From contig NC_079483.1 in assembly GCF_026230105.1 (NCBI RefSeq), positions 11,587,312 to 11,651,311 of the forward strand: a stretch of DNA of 64,000 bases. Direction: 5' to 3'. The notes beneath the pieces were generated by a model. That model was not told the DNA's origin and searched no databases. It saw only the letters and a program-made list of their open reading frames with translations. This DNA is from Diorhabda sublineata. Its lineage: Eukaryota > Arthropoda > Insecta > Coleoptera > Chrysomelidae. Position 1 is the stretch's first letter. Each line of letters opens with the position of its first letter. Of this stretch, positions 1 to 11,394 are shown one piece after another. A program made the position numbers and the translations under genes.

Positions 1-423
1 CATTTTGAACACCTACTCCAATTGAATTCTATTTTATATTATGAACCCTTTTTTAAAAATTTCATCTCGTGATTTCTTATTTAATTAATACATTTTTTGG
101 GTAAAATTGAATGATGTTTGAGTTCACTGGAGTTTTGCTAAGTAAATCTTTTATTAAAAAAGTTATGTTCAATACTACTTGATATTAACCGTATAACTAG
201 CGCCCTCTATGTGAGTCAGACATAGAGGGCCCAAATTTATTGGATGTATCATCATATTCATATAAAATTTAATAAAATGTTTCTAGTAGCTGTTCCAAAA
301 TAGTAAAAAATGTGTATAATTTTATAATTATACATTAATAATTTTATTTTCTTCTATTTTATATATATCATAGAGATGGAATGAACTTTTTTTGAAGCAT
401 CCTGTATACTATGCTAGAGTAGG
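1..423. other. Left-edge AT-rich DNA, no gene seen
   Basis: No splice-bounded coding exon was recognised. In particular there is no copy of the saposin exon 3 sequence that the exon at 675-833 would need upstream. Confidence 0.5.
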
Positions 424-674
424 ATGGCTGAAACAAAATTGTATGATGAATTATGGTATTTTAAAAGTATTGATCCAATTTTATTTGAATTGATCTTGGA
501 ACAAATTTTTCTACATAATATAAGAAAATATAAAAATGAACCTTCAAATGATTTTACTCAATTATCAGTTAATGTGGATACCTCCAAAAATATTAAACTG
601 AATTTTAGATGATACATTTCACGATTTTCAAAAATTCTGCAAAACCAATTTTCCAACATCTCCACATTTTTTAG

Positions 675-833
675 GATGAAGTCACCGAAGAGATCGAAGC
701 TCTATGTGATGTTTTGCCAGGACAAATGAAGGAACTGTGTACCGATGATGTCCTTCCTTATGTCGAAAACATTTACGACGCTCTATATAACCAAACAGCA
801 GAAGAAATATGTGAATCCTTAAGTTTATGTTGA
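675..833 (+). CDS. Last exon of a saposin-like gene (D), partial
   Basis: This 159-base exon follows a T-rich tract ending in AG (674) and ends in TGA. It encodes 52 residues. They hold the last four of the six saposin cysteines, in the same spacing as genes A, B and C. It keeps the asparagine in NQT near the end, a possible N-glycosylation site shared with gene A, and is roughly 90 percent identical to A's last exon. Poly(A) signals AATAAA lie at 878-883 and 882-887. No exon 3 is visible in the preceding 674 bases. The rest of the gene is therefore left of the window beyond a long intron, or lost. The reading frame is undamaged, which favours a real gene continuing outside. It faces gene A tail to tail about 4.5 kb away, as if from an inverted duplication. 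Confidence 0.75.
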   Translation, partial: DEVTEEIEALCDVLPGQMKELCTDDVLPYVENIYDALYNQTAEEICESLSLC

Positions 834-1540
834 ATCCGTGATTTTGAATTGAATGAATAATTACATTGATAGCTGAAAATAAATAAATTTTCATGAATAT
901 TTTTTTTTCTCTACTTACCTATTTCAATTTTGTATTGAGAGACTGTTGTGGAAAATCTGACTAAATGTCAGTCGTGAGAATTACCTCGATTATGGTGATC
1001 CAAAAGGTAGATATGTAATGATTCTTCGTGCTAATCAATGATAGTTGCATCAAAACAACAAAACTACTTTGGAATGAACTATTTATTAGATAATGAAATA
1101 AAAATTAAATGTGGTTTCAATAATCAAACGTACGCCACAATATTAAGACATCTATCTGTTTACAGACCACTCTTAAATACTGAACAATCTTATCATATGA
1201 AAGGTTATAATTATATTTAAGTATGGCCGTTAACACTTATGGAACTCAAGTGATCAGGGGATCATCTATGATGTGGGTCCCCATTAAGATCGTTCCACAT
1301 AAATCTTAATTAATACAATATACCTTTAATTTCTAAATGATTCTTAACAGTCACATTAATATAAGTCAAAAATTTTTGTAATCCGAGAGGATTTGTTAAT
1401 GGAGGATAAAATTAAAGAACCGGAGATGAGTTAAATTACTCACAAGATATTGTATCTTTCTCCGGGTTACATTTGTGAGATATTTTTTAATCTACATAAT
1501 TTTAAATGGAAAATTATTATGTCAAAACAAGATGAGCGCC
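834..1540. other. Intergenic, nothing recognised
   Basis: AT-rich DNA downstream of exon D. An open frame of 60 codons at 1038-1220 has no recognisable domain, promoter or splice context and is not called as a gene. Confidence 0.45.
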
Positions 1541-1548
1541 CTCAATTT

Positions 1549-2391
1549 GTATAAATAGGTGTCATATTTTATGTTTAGGCTAACATGACTTCAGTAGTTC
1601 TTTGTACTCAACAATTATCGATACAACATTCTTTGATCGTTATGACGATTCTAAAAGGTAGGCAGAACCCATCCAAAATGTCGTGAGAGCAATGAATTCA
1701 TTATTTAGTTGAGTTCCAATTTTTATTTTATCCTGTTATCTATTTAACCTAAATGACTATTGAATTGAACAGAACGATTTGTACATGGCATACTTTTCGT
1801 GATTTTTATCATAGAATAATTTACGTCGAATGATTACTACAAATGTGAATAATAATTTTGTCTCTTCACTTATGATATTTTCATTCGGTATAGATTTTCA
1901 TTTACTCTTGAAGGTAAAATTGAAATATTCTTACCGAGGAGTTACAGCATGACTATTTCAATTAAATTCATTTGGTAACAAACTCGGAATGTATTCGGAA
2001 TCGTCCTCTATTTAACTACACTCAAATGTTCAAATCAAAGTGAATTTTAGAAAATTTGTGGAGATTTTATTCTTTATTTTAGCTGGTAAGTTTTTAAAAT
2101 ATCTTTCCAACTTTGCAAAAAGCTTAAAGCAAATTTTGTATATTAGTTTCCAGTTCATTTATTTGTACGAATAGAATGGAAAAGATTCCTGTTTGGTAAT
2201 ATTTAAAATAAAATATAAATCCATTTTTTTATATATTAGAGCATAAGCTCCGTTTTTATTCAAATCTGATCATATTTCTTGTTCTTTCTTCAGTAATTTC
2301 CATCTTTGTAGCAGTTTCCTTCCTCAATAAGAACAACACCTGAGGATCCATTCGTTGCACCAAATAATTTTTTTGTATTATAGGATGGAAT
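1549..2391 (+). CDS. Candidate short secreted-peptide gene or its decayed relic
   Basis: A TATA-like box, TATAAATAG, sits at 1550-1558. An ATG at 1642 opens a 16-base coding piece followed by a donor (G, then GTAGGC, at 1657/1658). A polypyrimidine tract ending in TTCTTCAG at 2293 is a good acceptor. Joining 1642-1657 to the sequence from 2294 gives MTILKVISIFVAVSFLN, which looks like a signal peptide interrupted by a phase-1 intron, just as in the saposin and cellulase genes here. The frame reaches TGA four codons later. A neighbouring frame stays open (PEDPFVAPNNFFVL) to a stop near 2391, so a frameshift or a further splice may be involved. The product is not recognised. This could be chance; confidence is low. 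Confidence 0.25.
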
Positions 2392-2399
2392 AATTCTGG

Positions 2400-3100
2400 T
2401 CGAAGTGAAAACAGAATTACTTTTCAAAGAATTAACCTCCAATTTTAACTGAAATATAAGTATGCGTATGAATGTGCTTGTGTTTGGAAGGACCTGAACG
2501 TCTTAAGTGATATCGATCTGTCAGCTCTTTCCCAATCATCTCCAAGATTTTGAGAAGTTATTACTTAGCAAACTAATTCCCAAGCTAGAACACACAAAAT
2601 TGATACCAGCGCACAAATTTGCATTAGAGGCAACACTCAATATTTCAACAACTACATACTCGTAGTTATTCTACGAATCAATAAAAACTATGAAATTAGA
2701 AAGTATCGCTTTGCATTATTCCTTGACATCAGCTAGGCTTTCGGAAGCCGCTAGTATAGTGCTCAGCATTTAAACTACAGGGTGTTTCGCATAAGAACAC
2801 GACACACAGCAGTGGGCTATCGAACCATTCAGGAGGATTAATTGGGGCTGACCAAACCTCAAAGTTTCACAGAAGTTTTTTATCTTTTAGTTTATTTGAA
2901 AAATTCGTTTTTTTACAAAGGATAATGACAAGTTGCAATTCAGTTTTTCTAGTAAGTAAATTTTTCCTTTCTTTTCTACTTCTTAACGATATAACCAAAA
3001 AATCGTGTAGCAATCACTAGACTATCAAACAGAAAGGAAACAGAAAAGAATTAATTTATGCCAAAGAACTAAAAATGTCTTTACTGCATGTTCATCCTTA
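2400..3100. other. Intergenic, possible transposon end
   Basis: No gene is seen. The string CTACAGGGTGTTTCGCATAA near 2775 resembles the ends of short interspersed elements common in insect genomes, but no partner end was found. Confidence 0.3.
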
Positions 3101-3101
3101 A

Positions 3102-3340
3102 GTTTTGCCAGGCACTCAATCAAACTCCAAATTACACGACCTGGAGCTCTACCATTACAAAGGGGTTATGCACAAAGTTGAACTGATCACTGGACATTAT
3201 GGAATCCACATTGAATTTCAAGATTCGCGTCTCATAATCAATATACTTGAAAATAAAGTCAGCAGTCACAATTTATGCAGCTCAACCTTAGATAAATTCG
3301 AAAGGTTAATTGAGCAACAAATCATTTTTTTACAGAAATA
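3102..3340 (+). CDS. Possible terminal exon, product unknown
   Basis: An open frame of about 78 codons ends in TAA at 3339-3341, with AATAAA overlapping the stop. A T-rich run ending in CCAG at about 3110 could be a splice acceptor, leaving about 75 residues. The encoded sequence has balanced composition, unlike the lysine/asparagine-rich noise elsewhere. It contains LELYHYKGVMHKVELITGHY followed by a predicted helix. No family was recognised. It has no in-frame ATG near its start, so if real it is the last exon of a longer gene. It might instead be a transposon scrap. Confidence 0.25.
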
Positions 3341-3609
3341 AATCGATCATTTTAGGAAAATGATTTTAAAAACTATTCTACTACTTGAAACTACAGTGGT
3401 CTATGAAAAATTAATCAAGCCCCGACGTTATTTTTGGTGATTCTGGTAGAATGACATTCTAAATCCAAATATAACGTTTTTTTCCATAACATTAATTTGA
3501 TTTGAAGAACATTTATAGCTAAAAACAATAATAATAAATGATAATAAAATAAAAACAATAATGAAAATAAAAACAAAAACCAAAAGTATCTCACCAACAT
3601 GCTTTTATT

Positions 3610-4080
3610 CTAATTCCCTGTAAATCTCTTGATTTTAACAATGTCTTGATGGAACCGTTTCCTGTGGTCCACGGAGACTGCTCCCAAATTTTCAGGGAAG
3701 AAGTCCAAGTGCGAGTGAAGGAAGTTTACTTTAAGAGACAGTTTTTAAATACCTTTTGGAATGCAAGTTTATTTATAACAAGTTGTAGTTGTCTACTTTA
3801 AGGATCCCTAAGAACTTGATCTTATTTTCGATAAGACGAGAAAATTGGTTTTCAAAAAATAAAATGCGTCACCTATCTTGTCCATTGATTTCACAAACTG
3901 CTAGATCAATCCAAGCTTGGTTTGCAAAGGTGGCGAGTAAATATTTTCTTTCGCAGCCAAAGTATCGTGGGCGACATTTTTCTGATCTCCTTAAAATTTC
4001 AGGATAGTCTACTCCAGCCACACAGGGCTGCCAGAAGTGTCTTTTAATTTTCAGTAGTTATAGAAGATTTATTGTAGAAA
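3610..4080 (-). pseudogene. Remnant of an arthropod transposon-like ORF (HSHLDFFPENLG type)
   Basis: On the minus strand two blocks of one protein can be read. The block at about 4020-3810 contains PPLQTKLGLI and QFVKSMDKIGDA. The block at about 3741-3618 contains NFLHSHLDFFPENLGAVS, then DHRKRFHQDI. Both match, in order, a conserved uncharacterised protein repeated many times in insect and other arthropod genomes, known to me only as transposon-associated. The frame is broken by several stops and shifts and both ends are missing. The superfamily is not assigned. Confidence 0.6.
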
Positions 4081-4099
4081 GTTTCGTTACCTAACCACT

Positions 4100-5260
4100 T
4101 GAAATCGGTCACTGGCTCTTGGTCTATATTACATATATTGACAAAGATATGAGTATTGAGCTTGGAGATTCATAAAGACTACAGAGACTGCATTGAGAAG
4201 AACATATAAAGCAAAGGGATGAACAGAGAATAGCGAAATAATCACTACGAAGATAGTTCCAGAAGTACCTGGCCTACCTAGACACAGCGGTAGTTACTTG
4301 AACAATACCACTGTATTAGAAAGTACACAATCTATACAGCATATGTTTGAAATTTAAAGACGCCACGTTGTTTAGTATTTGTTTTGGCAGAAGGGAGAAT
4401 TGTAGAACAAATTGGATAGTGAAAGCAGCTACTTCCACTTCGCAATGCCAAAATTGTGCACCGAAATAATAAAAGCAGAATTCAAATATATAACAATTAC
4501 AAACAAGTTCAATTATAACTATATCCTCATTCACATATTATATAAGTTATAATTTAATATAATATAAATATCAAAATTGATCTTATTATTTTTATTGGTT
4601 GTGTTTCACTCAACTTGTAGAATGGGCAAAAACTTTCGAACGGTAGTGTATATCTTGCCTAATATAATTGTTCGCTATTTATTCAATGTAATCCTGTAGT
4701 ATATCAAATTCACTGAGTGAATTTTCGTTTTTACAGTCCAAGAACTTACTTACTATTAGTATCACGTAGTTAGAATCGACATTTTGATAAACAAATTGTC
4801 ATCCACGTTGAATATGACCCAATAACACGAAAATGGAAATTGAAAGAATATTAAATAGGTCATTGCTTCCGCTACATTTTTGGGGTGTTCTAACTACCTC
4901 TTAGAACTGTAAGGTCGATTAGCAAATGTTACATCGATGATTTTCGAGTATAAAATGACTACTGAAAGCAATGTTAACAGAAAGAGTCCTCAACTGGAAC
5001 ATTAGTCAAAAATGTCGCTGTTTCATTCTAATGCAAAAATTTTATTCCAAGGAAAAGCCAACGTTTCTCATAGGAGCAAAGAGTAAGTAGAAACAACAAG
5101 AGAATACCTCTAAGTAATAAAATTGACTGTCAGTTGAAGTAACAGTTGATTAATTTTCAATTTCCATGCCCCACTTTTCTTTCTCTTGCTTCCTTGGTTT
5201 TTTATATGGTCAGTATCCATTTGAATAGATAAGCGAGAAAAAAAAAATACTAATTTGGAT
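4100..5260. other. Intergenic, one mariner-end-like motif
   Basis: No gene was found between the transposon relic and the 3' end of saposin gene A. The 17-base string GTTCCAGAAGTACCTGG at 4256-4272 is identical to one at 46444-46460 beside a mariner relic, so a trace of the same element family probably lies here. Confidence 0.45.
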
Positions 5261-5318
5261 AAAATATTTATTCGTATTTAGCCAAATGTTATTATTCCGT
5301 TGATTTTAACTGACTTAT

Positions 5319-8300
5319 TCAACACAAACTCAAAGATTCGCATATTTCTTCTGCTGTTTGGTTATTGATTGCATCGTATATGTTTTCGACATAAGGAAGG
5401 ACATCATCGTTACACAGTTCCTTCATTTGTCCTGGCAAAACATTACATAGTGCTTCGATTTGTTCTGTGACTTCATCCTAAAAACAACGAGATGTTGAAG
5501 GATTCCTGTAGCAAGATTTAATGTATCAAATTTGAAAAACTCACTTCAGTTATATCTTCTTCTGCTAATTCTTTGACGTAAGCAGCAACGGTTTCACATA
5601 TATTACAAAGTAAACCTCCTTTGTTGGTGATCCTGTAAGATGACAATAAAAAACGATTATGATTATTAGAATTATGCTTTTTTATAAAAACAATTAAACA
5701 CATTGGTATAGTATAATAAAATTCTAGAAATAAGCACTTAATCGGATCAAAAATTACTCTAAACGTGATAGGTCCAATTGAATAGATGGGATCAATGTTA
5801 CTTTCAATCTTAATAAGTCAAAGATAGATAACCGCTTTATGGTTTAAGAAACTCACACTTGACTCATGTTATTGTGTAGCTCCACGTAATATCCGCGATG
5901 TGATTGGGTGTGAGTGGATGGACTTCAAGATCGCTCCACAAAGTAACTAAAAAGCTCTGTGATTGAAATTCTTCAAGTGAATTAAATTATCGACCCAGGA
6001 AGACTTCTAGTCACTTTCACAAAACCTCTTCAGTCGAATTTATGCTCTTCCGCTGCATTACACATGTCATCTTTCAGGCCGACGATTAGTTAATTGCCTA
6101 TCTTCTCCTAGTTCTTCTTTGGGGACCTTCCAGCGAGCTACTCTATTACCAGACATTATGTGCATGTGGCCTAACCACTCCACGTGTTTGACTTTCAGTC
6201 TGACCAGTATGTCTGGGCCATCTCATAGTAAGTTTATTCCATCGTTGTAGGATTTTTCACATACTCTTCTCTACCACTCTCCCAGAAATTCGCCAAAGCA
6301 TCTTGTTTTCAAAAGTTCTTAGAGCGTTCCGTTTTCTTAAGATCATATAGAATAATTGTATTTGATATTCAACATAGCAGGCACGATTGTAACAAGCGGC
6401 GCATTTCGAAATATGTGGCTCATCAATTTGGTTTATTTCGGTGACTGTGGAACCCAAGTATCGGAAGTTAGTGACCAATTCGAAACAGTTTGGCTGATTA
6501 GATACGATGCGACTAATGTATAGAGTCTAATTAGGATCAAATATATATATCCAAGAGGTATCTTGGTTTTATATTAAATGGTTTCACGTTGATGCAGGCG
6601 TATTCCAATAATTAATCAAGATGAAAATCACTGTTATAGTAGCAGCAGGGTCTAGACATCAAAACCTGATTAGACATCTATAGGATAAGGTTGTGTAAAG
6701 GCCAAGAAAAAATGTGTAGCAATACAATTTAACTATTGAAGTGTTCTAATATAACATTTGGTTAAGTTAGGCTGGTGACCAATTCGAAGCCGTTTGGCTG
6801 GTTAGATGCTATGCGACTCATGTACAGATAGAAACTCTTCAGCCTAATTAGAATCAAATATATATCTTGAAGGTATCTTGGTTTTATGTGAGAGGGTTTC
6901 ACGTTGATGCATGACGATATTATACATGGGTTTTCCAATAACAAATCAAGATGGAAACTACTGTGAAGGAGTGGTCATTGGGGTCTCTGTCTAATTCCAC
7001 TTTCTTTAATTTATTATTGGACGAATAAATTGGGAAAGAAAATAGTTGGAGACGATGATGGGCAAAAATTGGGAGCTAAAATGAATAAATAAAGTCCACA
7101 TAGTCTATTGCCTTAATCTGTTCTATGAGAACAAATAATATTTTAAGTGGACTTGCCAGGATGTGATGATTGAATTATTTGAATAATATTCAAAATGTGT
7201 CGTTGAAATTGACATATATGATTTGTGATTCTAATATATATCTATTATTAGTTATATTTATCGACGGCCTGAATAAATAAAATATTCACGCAATTTATAT
7301 TGAAGCTAACATTTTTCTATTCTGTGTATTATCAATTGGTCGACCAATCAAAATATGAAAAATATGTTTTTTAATGCTTCAAACACCAGTTTAGTGGTGA
7401 TTATAAGTAGATGCATGAGTGTTAGATATAGTGGTTGGTGTGGGCAATTACATTTCAAGATTCCGGAGCTCTTTTATAGAAACATACTATTAAAAATATT
7501 ACTTACTTAGGGTGTGCAGCTTGGAAGGATAACCCTGAAAAAAATATATTTTATAAGTCTCAGATCATTACAGAAATAATTCTTGCAAATGATTTTTTGT
7601 AATTCATTGTTAAATATGAAATTCTACTATAATTATGTTCAATAGAGAAAAATTCACCGAATTCCGATTTTTTAAAATATTTATTTTTGTTGAAAAATTG
7701 ACTAGACAAATGTGGAAATGTGAACCAATGCTTTGTTTGATTCTCTCGTGAAATCCATGAAAATTTGAATCCTTCCGTGAAAAATGAAATGGGGGTGAGT
7801 ATGTAAGTGAAGATTTAAGTATCCTTCAAATTACTTAGGAAGGCTGAAAATTTCCATTAGACAGAAATAATCATGCAAAATGTAGCAATTGAACACACAT
7901 CTAAAGAAAAGATGAGAAAATACCTTAATCAATCCAGACACAGAATAAAAACTGAACATAGCAATGTAAATAACTTTCCCTCACCATATGTACAAGAGTT
8001 TCTACAACACCTATCAAATTATTCCAATAAATATTGACGTAGTATAAGTCATTAAGGACAATTCGTTATCAAAATATTTCACTTGACTAAAATCTAAAAC
8101 ATCCAAAAATAAAATGATATCATATAGCAAGTGCTTTCTAATGATTGTGATTCTGTGTGACATTGGACGTATATCTCATTATGTGGAAAATAGATTGAAA
8201 AATCACCAATGAGTTAAAAATATAGGAATGAATTAACAAGATATATAAACTAACTTTATATCAAAAGAAAATAAAAATCAAGACCATCAGCAACAAATAT

Positions 8301-8759
8301 AGTTCCTAAGTCTTAAAATTTGAGAGGAGTTGTAGTCGAAAAATGTGATAAATTAGATATATGTCATAAATAAAGTCAGTGACTTTTGGTTTATAACTTG
8401 GCATCAATTAAAAGCGTTTTCAAGGAAAATATTTTTCCCAGAATTCGAAGAAAAATTCTAATTGGATATTGGACAGACATCTCATTATGTTTTTTGAAAA
8501 AAAGTGACTATTTTTCATATACTCGTGGGATACTCTTTCAAAAGTTAAGCAAAGAAATCTAAGGTTGAAATTTTTGTTACTTTATCAATTTTATCTCAAA
8601 TATTCGTCTCAAAACAACATATCTAGTGTTATTAATTTCATATATAATTGAAAACATTTCTGAAACTATTGAAACTCTGTTAGAATTAGTCAAATTTATT
8701 TTATCCTATTTGTACTTACCAACAAAAGCAAAAACTACGAATGCAAAAACGAATTTCAT
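5319..8759 (-). CDS. Saposin-like secreted protein, gene A (4 exons)
   Basis: Minus-strand exons are 8759-8720, 7534-7507, 5632-5545 and 5477-5319, all with GT..AG introns in phases 1, 2 and 0. The 104-residue product starts with a hydrophobic signal peptide (about residues 1-20, MKFVFAFVVFAF..). One saposin B domain follows, with cysteines at 32, 35, 63, 74, 98 and 104, the spacing that forms three disulfides in the family. Saposin-like proteins bind or perturb lipids; some insect and amoeba members are antimicrobial. The exact role here is unknown. NQT at 91-93 is a possible glycosylation site absent from B and C. Intron 3 is only 67 bases, while intron 2 (1,874 bases) holds LINE remnants in the same orientation. 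AATAAA lies at 5272-5267 (minus strand). The start is the only ATG after the TATA box that gives a signal peptide. Confidence 0.9.
5890..6500 (-). mobile_element. Non-LTR retrotransposon (LINE) ORF2 fragment in gene A intron 2
   Basis: Minus-strand frames give FRYLGSTVTE, RTFENKMLWRISG (about 6478-6260) and then KHVEWLGHMHIMSGNRVARW (about 6200-6140). These are the familiar end of LINE ORF2 proteins after the reverse transcriptase domain (YLGS.., NALRTFE.K.LRRI, ..WLGH..RM). Frameshifts and in-frame stops make it inactive. It lies in gene A intron 2 in the same orientation as the gene. Confidence 0.75.
6470..6655 (-). repeat. Direct repeat copy 1 (LINE segment)
   Basis: This segment is repeated, diverged, at 6774-6993. 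Both contain GGTATCTTGGTTTTAT, GTTTCACGTTGATGCA and AATCAAGATG.. in the same order. Read on the minus strand it is LINE coding sequence just before the FRYLGSTV block, so part of the element was duplicated in tandem. Confidence 0.75.
6774..6993 (-). repeat. Direct repeat copy 2 (LINE segment)
   Basis: Second copy of the segment at 6470-6655. Its minus-strand frame reads SNQPNGFELVTSL, matching the end of the other copy (FELVTNFRYLG), and it stops where the homology breaks. Small insertions and deletions separate the two copies. Confidence 0.75.
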
Positions 8760-8840
8760 GTTGAAAGTGAGAAGTTTCCTAAGTGGATACCTTTTGAATA
8801 CAATTATACTTAATGCTTGTCAGGGTGGAGTGGAACTCAG

Positions 8841-8848
8841 TTTATATA
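8841..8848 (-). promoter_or_regulatory. TATA box of saposin gene A
   Basis: On the minus strand the sequence is GAGGATATATAAACTG, almost the same as the gene C box (GAGGATATATAAACTGCG). It lies 89 bases upstream of the gene A ATG. Confidence 0.7.
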
Positions 8849-8859
8849 TCCTCGTTTAC

Positions 8860-9110
8860 TAGAAGAAATAATTGTTTTTCGACCACTCAAAAGATACGTA
8901 AGATAATATCATTTCAAGCATTTGGAGTGGTTATATCAGCAAGTCATCACATGAATAGTGACAATGAGTATTATGATAAAATAGATCATAAAATTAGACT
9001 AAATCTCAAGCATACCTGTGGAATATTAAGGTGCAAAGTATATTTATTTTTGTAAATAATATAACACACTACACTGTTCAATATATTATTAGAATGGATA
9101 ATATGTAAAA
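8860..9110. other. Gene A upstream flank, nothing recognised
   Basis: AT-rich DNA upstream of the gene A TATA box. No coding or repeat signal was recognised before the LINE that starts near 9112. Confidence 0.4.
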
Positions 9111-9111
9111 T

Positions 9112-9840
9112 CGGTTTGAACAAAACAGGGCGCAACTACTGGTATACGCAGACGAAGTAATAATCCTTTCAACATCGGAAAACGAGCTTAAGGAAATCTG
9201 CAGAGCCTTCATAGAAACGGCAAAGACAATTAATCTACGAGTCAACGAAGATACATCCAAGCTCACACCATAAAGAAAAAGAGCAATGAGAAGTTTGTAA
9301 ATACAACTGAACGAAGAAAAAGCAATGAACTCAGAACAAGTTCAAAGTTATGTATATCTTGTGGTGGTTATCAAGGACGAAGATAACGAGGGGAAAATCT
9401 GGGAGGAAAGATGATCAAGGGAAGTAAACAGTTGGGAGCAATTAACGCGATCATAAGTTTAAAAAAAATCTCCAGGAAGTCGAAGCTACATATATACACA
9501 ACTATAATAAGACAACAGTGAGCTAGGAAAGCGAGACATGGATTCTTAATTAGGCAGAGGAAGGGAAGCTAGATATATGGGAAAGAAAAATAAACAGAAG
9601 GATACTAGGAGGTGAGAAGGATGGAAAATGTTGGATAAGAACAAATAATGAATTAAGGAATATATTTGGAAAAGCAGATCTAAGCAAAATGATAAGATCC
9701 AAAAGAATGGAGAAGGAATAAGGAAAACAAAGAACAAAGAAAAATGGTACGCAGAGGAAGTGAGAGACCTTAAAGAGAGAGAAAGGAATTCAGAACTAGT
9801 AAATGAAAGCAAAAAATAAGTAAAAGAGAAAGAGAATACT
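9112..9840 (+). mobile_element. LINE ORF2 fragment (reverse transcriptase end and C-terminus)
   Basis: Plus-strand frames read AQLLVYADEVIILSTSENEL (the catalytic YADD motif altered to YADE). About 300 bases on come WERKINRRILGG and RTNNELRNIFGKADLSKMI, the usual order in LINE ORF2 after the polymerase active site. Several frameshifts and stops are present, so it is a dead copy. Confidence 0.75.
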
Positions 9841-9849
9841 ATGGGAATA

Positions 9850-11390
9850 AATAACTTGCCCCTTCCTATATATTTATTGACTGGAAAACTCTATCTAATA
9901 GTAATTATATATTCAGATACTATTTTCTCACATATAACAACTATTATATAAAAATCAGCTTCATGATAAAACAATTAATTCTAACTTTACTGAATGGCTA
10001 ATTAATTGTGCCTGTTTCCCGATTTTAAATTGCTCACAGACTTCACTTAGACCTTGGAGGCTGAAGGTGCAATTGATTATGGGAATTTTGCAACAAATTG
10101 AAGAACCTCGAGACCCACACATCACTACAGCTAATACCTGTATATGAATGTGTTCAGTATTCCAAGAATAGACCTGAATATACACAGATAGACAGATAGA
10201 AATTGAAGGAGAAGAGATAAAAATAAATTCAACAGTACGGTAGACTGGTTACAGTTGAGACAACTTTGGTTTGTTTGCTTATAAATCTGCTGGGAAAGAA
10301 GGAACACAATTTCTAATTTGTTTATTTGTCTACGTGAAAATACTAATATATCGTCCTAAAATACGCTGTATTCGTGATACGATGAAATTAAAAGTAAGGA
10401 AAGTAACGGTTATGACAGTAGTTAGGGTAATTACTGACATAGATAAACATACAGGAAAAAGGTCAATAGCTACTTTTATTATTAGAAATATGCTCCATGA
10501 TACAACATAAACTTGTAAACAAAGTTAACATTACTATAACAAGTGAAGTAAAATCTGAGCAAATATATATATATATATATATATATATGGTATATACGGT
10601 ATATGTTACAACTTATATTATAACAGTCTTCTCAGAATCAGTCAGAACATCAACTGAACTAAAATTTAGTGTAGTTTGAAATGATAATAGAATTCATCAT
10701 CATAGTTGCGACAAATGTAATAGTAACTATTACCTGCGCACTCTACGTAGGACTAGAGTCAACATGTTATTTGAAATTGGATCCATTTTTCGCCAGTCCT
10801 ATTTTCAAAATACGCGTCTACCCAAACTAGACAGACAATGATTGTGAAGTCTTTCTTTCCTTGGTATTGATTTTTCCTTCTCCTCTATTTCTCTTGATGT
10901 TTTTAATGTTCCTGCCTACCCACTTCTTTCTCGGGCTTGTCTCTGTAAATGGTTAACTTTTTATTTCTGGCATCTCTTGATTTTCTTTGGGCAGCTTTCG
11001 GAAAAGACCGAACAATTTCAGGCGAAAAAGGTAGCGGAATGCTTGAGGTTGATGCAGTCGTTAGACCTGGACTATTTCAGATAAAAAAATAGGTATGGAT
11101 CCGTAAAAGTCTAGTTTGAAGGTCGCAAAAATGTTATTTTGACATTCGTTGTAACAGGCAATTGGAACAAACCAGAGCAAGAAATGTAATGACTTAAATG
11201 ACATGTCATTTCAGTATCATATGGGGAATTCTAGAAGACAGAGGTAAAGGAAAATATTTGATAAACAGAGTAGAGGATTTATATGAATAGACAAAAAACT
11301 ATGTAAGAGTTGGGTAAGAGATATCGAATAATTTGAAACAATAAAAACAGTAAAGCAATGATAGTATACTAAGCCCATTATCATTTACTA
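9850..11390. other. Intergenic, short TA microsatellite only
   Basis: No gene was recognised. A TA dinucleotide tract lies at about 10563-10588. Open frames of 60-80 codons here have no recognisable content. Confidence 0.45.
10563..10588. repeat. (TA)n microsatellite
   Basis: About thirteen uninterrupted TA units directly visible in the sequence. Confidence 0.85.
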
Positions 11391-11394
11391 CTGT

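Noticed and set aside
424..612. 62-codon open frame before the saposin exon D
   Set aside because: Starts with ATG but has no recognisable motif and no promoter, and it ends 60 bases before an acceptor that belongs to another frame.
1038..1220. 60-codon open frame
   Set aside because: No domain and no splice context; the length is expected by chance in AT-rich DNA.
3789..4007. 72-codon plus-strand frame
   Set aside because: Shadow of the transposon-like protein read on the minus strand over the same bases.
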